In this document: positions 58,830-64,000 of the stretch, piece after piece
Position numbering within the stretch: the stretch's first letter is position 1
Layout of the letters: each line of letters opens with the position of its first letter
From: Acidobacteriaceae bacterium
GTDB taxonomy: Bacteria; Acidobacteriota; Terriglobia; Terriglobales; Acidobacteriaceae
Length of the DNA: 64,000 nucleotides
Assembly: GCA_030040425.1 (NCBI GenBank)
Contig: JASHTS010000128.1
Coordinates: 1-64,000 of the forward strand
Reading direction: 5' to 3'
Made by a program: the position numbers and the translations under genes
Notes under the pieces: generated by a model
The model's database searches: none
Seen by the model: the letters and a program-made list of their open reading frames with translations, nothing else
What the model was told of the DNA's origin: nothing

Positions 58830-60377
58830 ATGTTGGTAATTGACCGAACTGCGGAACTGGCCGAGTATGAAGCCGTAATCTCGTCTGCTCATTTCGCTGG
58901 CACGACAAACTCCAGCCGTCTGCTGCGCTATGTTTGCGACAGATTCTTCCTCGGGGCCACACATATCACTGAAGCAGAGGTCGCGGTCGGGGCCCTGGGC
59001 CGGCGAACAGATTTCGACTCGCAGCAGGATTCGATCGTGCGAGTCGAGGCCCACCGCGTTCGCAAGCGCCTCCATGATTTTTACGAGAGCGAGGGAGCCG
59101 GCCACGCGATTCGGCTCGTCCTTCCGCTGGGCAGTTATCTGCCCCATTTTGTTCCCGCGGACGAAGTCGCCGGAGCCGCCAGGAATGGAGAGGTGGCGGA
59201 GATACCCCAGCTCGCGGGGCCTCTTTCATCCAAGCCGCGGGGACCGATCCGCAAACGGGCCATCCAGATTTCGGCACTGCTCTTCGCCGCCTTCCTTGTG
59301 GTGGCGGGCTACCTCTATTTTCACAATCGCGTGAAGACGCCCGCGCCTGCGCTTCCAGCATCGGCAGCGCCGACGTCAGCGGCCGCACCGGGGCCACCTG
59401 AAGTTCTTGTCATGGCCGGTTCGTCGGCCAGGAGCTACACCGACCAGCTCGGGCACGTCTGGTCTGCCGACCGCTATTTTAGCGGGGGCGAAGAATGGCA
59501 GGTTTCGTATCGCAGAATTCTCAGGACCAGCGATCCGCAGCTGTTTCTATCCGCGCGGCAGGGCCAGGATTTCAGCTACGACATTCCACTCAAGCCCGGG
59601 TATTACGAGTTGCGTCTCTACTTTGCGGAGACATTTTACGGGGAAGACAACACCGAAGGCGGCGGCGAATCGAGCCGGATGTTTGACGTGACCGCGAACG
59701 GCGCGCCGATCCTGACCAATTTCGATCCGCTTTCCGATGCGGGAGGAAGCAACACTGCGGACGTTCGTGTGTTTGCGGGAATCTCGCCGGGCGCTGACGG
59801 CAAACTTCATCTTCGATTCCGCAACCACTTTGCGCTCAAAGCGGTGGCCTTCGTCAACGCGATCGAGCTGACGCGCACTGAAGGCAAAGCCATGCTTCCG
59901 GTCCGCTGGGTAGCCAGTGATTCCGCCGTGGAGGACAAGGCGGGCCGGCTCTGGGTTCCGGATCAATTTGTTGAAGGCGGACGAAGGCGCGCGCATCGGA
60001 ATCAGGTTCAAGGCACCGAGGAGCCTGAGCTTTACCAGTCAGAGCGCTATGGGAATTTCACTTACGCGATTCCTGTTTCGTCCGATGCGACCTATACACT
60101 CACCCTTTATTTTGCCGAAGAGTGGTTCGGCACCTCGGACACCGGAACTTCAAATACCGGTTGGGTCGGCAGCCGCGTCTTCGACGTCTATTGCAACGGA
60201 ATTTTCCTCCTGCATGACTTCGACATTTACAAGGAGTCGGGAGGGGCCCTGCGAGCGATCACGCGCACCTTTCACGGATTGAAGCCGAATCACCAGGGCA
60301 AGCTCTATCTTTCCTTTGTTCCCAATCAGGATTACCCGAACATCACCGCGCTTGAAGTCGTTCCCGAGCGCAAATAG
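58830..60377 (+). CDS. Membrane protein: regulator-like N-terminal domain, one TM helix, two malectin domains
   Basis: Residues 1-110 (NSSRLLRYVCDRFFLGATHI, ALGRRTDFDSQQDSIVRVEA, HRVRKRLHDFYESEGAGHAI) match a domain I know from the N-termini of many acidobacterial signalling proteins; it looks DNA-binding-like. A single TM helix (IQISALLFAAFLVVAGYLYF) follows, then two malectin-type carbohydrate-binding domains (YELRLYFAETFYGEDN... and YTLTLYFAEEWFGTSDT...), each ending in a VNAIELTR or ITALEVVP strand. This ToxR-like layout would let a periplasmic sugar control the receptor operon 270 bases away. ATG 58830 is preferred; GTG 58800 is in frame. Confidence 0.75.
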   Translation: MLVIDRTAELAEYEAVISSAHFAGTTNSSRLLRYVCDRFFLGATHITEAEVAVGALGRRTDFDSQQDSIVRVEAHRVRKRLHDFYESEGAGHAIRLVLPLGSYLPHFVPADEVAGAARNGEVAEIPQLAGPLSSKPRGPIRKRAIQISALLFAAFLVVAGYLYFHNRVKTPAPALPASAAPTSAAAPGPPEVLVMAGSSARSYTDQLGHVWSADRYFSGGEEWQVSYRRILRTSDPQLFLSARQGQDFSYDIPLKPGYYELRLYFAETFYGEDNTEGGGESSRMFDVTANGAPILTNFDPLSDAGGSNTADVRVFAGISPGADGKLHLRFRNHFALKAVAFVNAIELTRTEGKAMLPVRWVASDSAVEDKAGRLWVPDQFVEGGRRRAHRNQVQGTEEPELYQSERYGNFTYAIPVSSDATYTLTLYFAEEWFGTSDTGTSNTGWVGSRVFDVYCNGIFLLHDFDIYKESGGALRAITRTFHGLKPNHQGKLYLSFVPNQDYPNITALEVVPERK

Positions 60378-60429
60378 CTACTCCTCTTGACGCTCTGGTT
60401 TTGGTATCCTCAGGCTTCTAGGAGGGACT

Positions 60430-61737
60430 ATGTACATTCCGCTCGTCTGCGGATGCCCGGCTTTTCGCTTGGAAAAATGCAGGAGGCTTTCGTCCGGCCT
60501 TCTGTGGTCATTCCTGCTGGCCGCGATGATTTCTTTTGGCTATCACTCTTCCGCGCAGCAGCCGGCGCAAGCCGACTCGCGAATTGTTCACCTCGCGCAG
60601 CAAGCGGAGTCTGATCTTCACAGTCAGAGGCCCGATCTGGCTGCGTCCGAATATGAAAGGATTCTCGCTCTCGATCCCAACAACCTGAGCGCCCATTCGA
60701 ACCTGGGACTGGCGGACTATCTGCAGGGCAAGTTCGCCCCAGCGGCCGAGGAATTTGAGAACGTTCTCGCGCTCAAGCCCAATCTTTGGAACATCGACGC
60801 CCTCTGCGGGCTGTCTGAAGCGAAGACCGGCAAGAACGCGGATGCGACCCTGCACCTTGACCTCGCATTCCAGCATGTGGACGAGCCCGTGCTTCGCCTT
60901 TCCGTCGGCCAGCAGCTGTTCACCCTTTTGTTTCAATCGGGCCAATTGGTCCGCGCAGGTGACGTGGTCGATCGACTGCAGCAGCTCGATCCCGGCAACA
61001 TTGACGTGCTCTATGCCGCGCACCAGGTCTACTCAATGCTCGCCGACAAGGCCTTCGTCAGCATGGCGCAGCTCCAACCCGCCTCCGCACGCATGTTTGA
61101 GCTGCGCGCCGATCGCATGGCCGGGATGGGCAATATCGAAGGCGCTATCCGGGCCTATCGCCTCGCCATCCAGGGCGACCCGCATCTTTCGGGCGTGCAC
61201 TTCGCTTTGGGCGAGGCGCTCAGCGTTTCTCACGACGAAGCGGAGCGCGCAGGGGCCGAGGGCGAATATAACAAAGCGCTTGAGGACAATCCCCTCGACG
61301 AAAAGGCAGAGTGCAGGCTGGGAGACATTGCGATGCGGCGCTCCGACCTCAAGAGCGGGGCACAGCATTATCAGCGCGCTCTCGCGCTCCAGCCCGGCGA
61401 CGCCGATGCAAATGAGGGCTACGGCATGATACTGCTGAGCTCAGATTCCGCCCGAGAAGCTCGCGTCTATCTTCTCCGCGCCGTCAAGTTCGATCCTTCC
61501 GACGTGACCGCTTACTATCACCTGAGCGAGGCCAGCCGGAAGACCGGGGATATGGACGATGCTCGGACCGAGATGGATGAGTTTCTCAAGTTGAAGACGG
61601 CGCAGGACACTCTGAAGCATAGCTTCGACGATTTGCCTCTCCGGACCCTTCCTCAAAACTCCGGCAAGGGAGACGAGGAAGCTTCTCCGCAAGGTGTCCC
61701 GGCTCTGCCACCACCAGTGCCCAACAAGAATTTTTGA
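60430..61737 (+). CDS. TPR-repeat protein, exported
   Basis: A 435-residue protein with an N-terminal hydrophobic signal (SSGLLWSFLLAAMISFGYHS). About eight tetratricopeptide repeats follow, with canonical spacing (LAASEYERILALDPNNLSAH, FAPAAEEFENVLALKPNLWN, GAIRAYRLAIQGDPHLSGVH, SGAQHYQRALALQPGDADAN). The C-terminus is Pro-rich. ATG 60430 is preceded by AGGAGGGACT. It lies 52 bases after the malectin protein and is probably co-transcribed. It is likely a periplasmic scaffold. Confidence 0.85.
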   Translation: MYIPLVCGCPAFRLEKCRRLSSGLLWSFLLAAMISFGYHSSAQQPAQADSRIVHLAQQAESDLHSQRPDLAASEYERILALDPNNLSAHSNLGLADYLQGKFAPAAEEFENVLALKPNLWNIDALCGLSEAKTGKNADATLHLDLAFQHVDEPVLRLSVGQQLFTLLFQSGQLVRAGDVVDRLQQLDPGNIDVLYAAHQVYSMLADKAFVSMAQLQPASARMFELRADRMAGMGNIEGAIRAYRLAIQGDPHLSGVHFALGEALSVSHDEAERAGAEGEYNKALEDNPLDEKAECRLGDIAMRRSDLKSGAQHYQRALALQPGDADANEGYGMILLSSDSAREARVYLLRAVKFDPSDVTAYYHLSEASRKTGDMDDARTEMDEFLKLKTAQDTLKHSFDDLPLRTLPQNSGKGDEEASPQGVPALPPPVPNKNF

Positions 61738-62141
61738 GGCTTACTCCAGGGTGCCTGATCCTTCTGCCGGAGGCCTTTGCCCCGAAATGCTCCACGCGCG
61801 TTCCTTCATCTGCACGCCGTTCTTGTCTTCAACTTTCATCTCGTCTCCGGATTGATGACGGCGTCGATCAAGACGGGTTCGTTTGAGATGAAGCGCATAC
61901 TCAACTGGACCGGATCGACACCCGAAAATAGTTCGCGCCTATCGCCGCGTCTCTTGAGATCTCGAATGCCCATTGCCTCGAAAACCTGCATGGCGGGATC
62001 GTCGATAATCGCCACGTGCTCCTTGCCGTTCTTCGTGCTGCACGGCAGAACTTGACGCCCGTCGAGATCGATATCGGGTAAGAGAACCAGCGTTCTCTTG
62101 CGAATAGCGAGATGATTCCACCTTCCTTCATCGCCACCAAG
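61738..62141 (-). pseudogene. Possible decayed coding region downstream of GH92
   Basis: On the minus strand, immediately after the GH92 stop, one frame reads MKEGGIISLFARER. The reading then appears to shift to a protein-like stretch (TLVLLPDIDLDGRQVLPCST, HVAIIDDPAMQVFEAMGIRD, MRFISNEPVLIDAVINPETR) that ends in an ATGA overlap with a 35-codon frame (MKVEDKNGVQMKERAWSISG). No single frame has a normal start and ribosome site, and I do not recognise the family. It could be a frameshifted small gene or a chance composition effect. Confidence 0.3.
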
Positions 62142-64000
62142 TCACTGTCCGGCCGGGGTCATCGAGGGGGGAGCCGCATCCACAGCGCTGCCCCAGTTCG
62201 GATTCGGTTGCGGCCCCAGGGTCAGCACGAGCTCGGCACCGCCGGCGATGTCGGACTGGCTGAACCATGGTTTGTTCCAGGGCTTGCCGTTGAGGGTGGC
62301 CGACTGGATATACACATTCTTTGCCGAGTTATTGCGGGCAAGAATGACGAAGTCCTTTCCGTTGCTTATATGGATGGTGGAGCGATCGAAAATCGGGCTG
62401 CCCATGATGTAATTCGGGCTGGACGGATCGACCGGATAAAATCCCAGCGCGCTCATCACATACCACGACGCTGTCGAGCCCTGATCATCCATCCCCGGAA
62501 ATGCATAACCAGTCTTATCGCTGCCGTACATCAGATCGAGGATTTCGCGTGTGAGTTTTTGCGTCTTCCACGGCTCGCCGCCCCAGTCGTAGTAATACGC
62601 TGCCTGCTGGTCCGGCTGATTGCCCTGCGCATACTGGCCGATCACTCCTGTGCAGTCGCGGCAGATGCCTTTCGCCGTATACGGCGTGCTGAAAAAGGCG
62701 TCGAGCTTCGCGTCAAACTTCTCCCGCCCACCCAGCAGGTCGATGAGGCCCTGCACGTCGTGGGGTACCAACCACAGCGTCGACCAGCCTGAGGCTTCCT
62801 TCATCATGAAGTTGTAGTAAGGCTCGCGGGGATCGAAGGGCGAGATCCAGTTGCCATCCGCGGTGCGGCCACGCATGAACCCGACACCCGCATCGAATAC
62901 GTTGCGGTAATTATGCGCGCGCTCGAGGAACATCTCATAGTCGTCTTGCAGTCCAAGCTTCTTCGCGTAGAGAGCGAGAGCGTAGTCGTCCCAGCTGTAT
63001 TCGAGCGTGGTAGCCGCCCCGGCCTTGCCTCCGGCGTAGGGCGGGCTTGGATTGCGGTCGGGGATGAAGTCGGAAATCCAGCCCTGCTTCATATACTCGG
63101 CGAGATACCGGCGCGGACCGTTCGGATCAGTGGCATTTTTGCGCAGATATTCGTACGCCCGAGCCCAATCGAACTGCAGGCCACGCTGCCAGTCGCCAAG
63201 GAAAAGGAGGTCGGCGTTGTCGCCATGGAAGGATGTTCCCATGTATCCGGTTTCGCGCGCGATGTCGAGTTGCGAGCGCAGAATGTCCACCTTGACGGCG
63301 GGCTCGAGCATAGTGAGGAGCACAACCTGATTGCGTCCGGTATCCCAGAGAGGCACCTGATTGTAGCGATCGAACTCTGCCGTGTGAATCTTCCCGTCCT
63401 CCCCGAAAAACCGCTCACCCTTTTTGGCAAGAAGCTGCGGGCTCTCGAACGAGTGATAGAGGCAGGAATAGAAGAGCATCTTCTGCTTCTCCGTTCCGCC
63501 GGCTACCTCGATCTTGTTCAGGTCCGCGGCCCACGCTTCGCGCGCCTCCTGGTGGATACGGTCGAAGTCCCAGCCCGGATCTTCCGTTTGCAGTCTCGCG
63601 TCCGCCGCATCATAACTCTCGCCAGTGGCGACCTTCACGAGAATCTGCTCGCCTGCCGTGCTGGAAAAGCGCAGGTACGCGCCCGCGAATTGTCCGCTGA
63701 TGCTCTTCGCTCCGGGATCGACCTCGCTGAAACCGATGATCGGCCAGCCGGTCCCCTGCCGCGGATGCTGTTTGAATGTGCCGAATATGTGAAACGGGCG
63801 GGAGAACTCGGCCACAAAGTAAATGTCCTTATCCTGCAGTTTGCCGCGCACCGTCTGATCGTCGGGGATTTCGATGTCGCCTCCCCGATCGCCGAGATCG
63901 AGCAGGATGTGGGCCTTATCCGTTTGCGGGAAGGTGAAGCGGAACAGCCCGGTCCACAGCGTCGCGGTCATCTCGGCTTTGGCGTGGAAATCGTCGAGAT
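62142..64000 (-). CDS. GH92 alpha-mannosidase (5' end cut by window)
   Basis: The frame is open to the window end, so the start lies beyond base 64000. About 620 residues are visible. GH92 signatures include YNQVPLWDTGRNQVVLLTML, DNADLLFLGDWQRGLQFDWA, EYSWDDYALALYAKKLG, and PGMDDQGSTASWYVMSALGFYPVDP near the C-terminus, where the family keeps a catalytic Asp pair and Gly-rich loop. Members are calcium-dependent, inverting exo-alpha-mannosidases, usually exported. It points leftward and converges on the TPR gene. With the receptor and propeller glycosidases it suggests a mannose-containing glycan target. Confidence 0.9.
   Translation of the reverse strand, partial: LDDFHAKAEMTATLWTGLFRFTFPQTDKAHILLDLGDRGGDIEIPDDQTVRGKLQDKDIYFVAEFSRPFHIFGTFKQHPRQGTGWPIIGFSEVDPGAKSISGQFAGAYLRFSSTAGEQILVKVATGESYDAADARLQTEDPGWDFDRIHQEAREAWAADLNKIEVAGGTEKQKMLFYSCLYHSFESPQLLAKKGERFFGEDGKIHTAEFDRYNQVPLWDTGRNQVVLLTMLEPAVKVDILRSQLDIARETGYMGTSFHGDNADLLFLGDWQRGLQFDWARAYEYLRKNATDPNGPRRYLAEYMKQGWISDFIPDRNPSPPYAGGKAGAATTLEYSWDDYALALYAKKLGLQDDYEMFLERAHNYRNVFDAGVGFMRGRTADGNWISPFDPREPYYNFMMKEASGWSTLWLVPHDVQGLIDLLGGREKFDAKLDAFFSTPYTAKGICRDCTGVIGQYAQGNQPDQQAAYYYDWGGEPWKTQKLTREILDLMYGSDKTGYAFPGMDDQGSTASWYVMSALGFYPVDPSSPNYIMGSPIFDRSTIHISNGKDFVILARNNSAKNVYIQSATLNGKPWNKPWFSQSDIAGGAELVLTLGPQPNPNWGSAVDAAPPSMTPAGQ

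Overview
The window looks like a chromosomal segment of an Acidobacteriota species (Terriglobia/Acidobacteriaceae-like). The signs are moderately high GC, two giant Oar-type TonB-dependent receptors with carboxypeptidase-regulatory N-termini, a PSCyt1/DUF1549/DUF1553 cytochrome paired with a DUF1501 protein, a two-heme reaction-centre-type cytochrome c, and a regulator-like N-terminal domain fused to malectin domains. This is inferred from gene content read by eye; no search was run.

Layout. (1) 1-2115: mobile-element debris. It holds the end of an Ig-like repeat protein, a collapsed IS66 remnant joined to an IS200-type transposase remnant, and a lone 3' half of an initiator tRNA gene that looks like an attachment site. 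(2) 2761-12427: cluster A, an uncharacterised nitrogen-compound catabolic locus. It has an NMT1-type lipoprotein, a nucleoside/guanine-type deaminase, an FAD oxidase, a creatininase-family hydrolase, a CocE/NonD hydrolase, an ABC ATPase and permease, DUF3891, and convergent formamidase-type and RidA genes. Most are translationally coupled. (3) 12803-17699: a TonB-dependent receptor and a divergent cytochrome c. (4) 18123-24940: an operon of two DUF1989 'urea carboxylase-associated' proteins, a urea/guanidine carboxylase and an allophanate hydrolase, best read as guanidine degradation. A glutathione-peroxidase-like protein that lacks its catalytic Cys follows. (5) 25924-38053: LysR regulator, secreted beta-propeller, a second NMT1-type ABC transporter, and, coupled to its ATPase, a very large PSCyt/DUF1549/DUF1553 protein, a DUF1501 protein, a secreted metallo-beta-lactamase-fold protein and a YceI protein. 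(6) 39028-50018: a porin, the complete urea transporter urtABCDE and the complete urease operon ureABCEFGD. (7) 50311-50934: a methyltransferase. (8) 51297-64000: a carbohydrate locus with a TonB receptor, two tandem beta-propeller glycosidase-like proteins, an (alpha/alpha)6 glycosidase, a malectin-domain membrane regulator, a TPR protein and a GH92 mannosidase cut by the window end.

Together, roughly 47 kb is devoted to obtaining nitrogen from small C-N compounds: urea by import and urease, guanidine by carboxylation, deimination and allophanate hydrolysis, and an unidentified compound handled by cluster A. The two least explained units are cluster A and the coupling of a redox-type PSCyt/DUF1501 pair to an ABC importer next to the guanidine genes.
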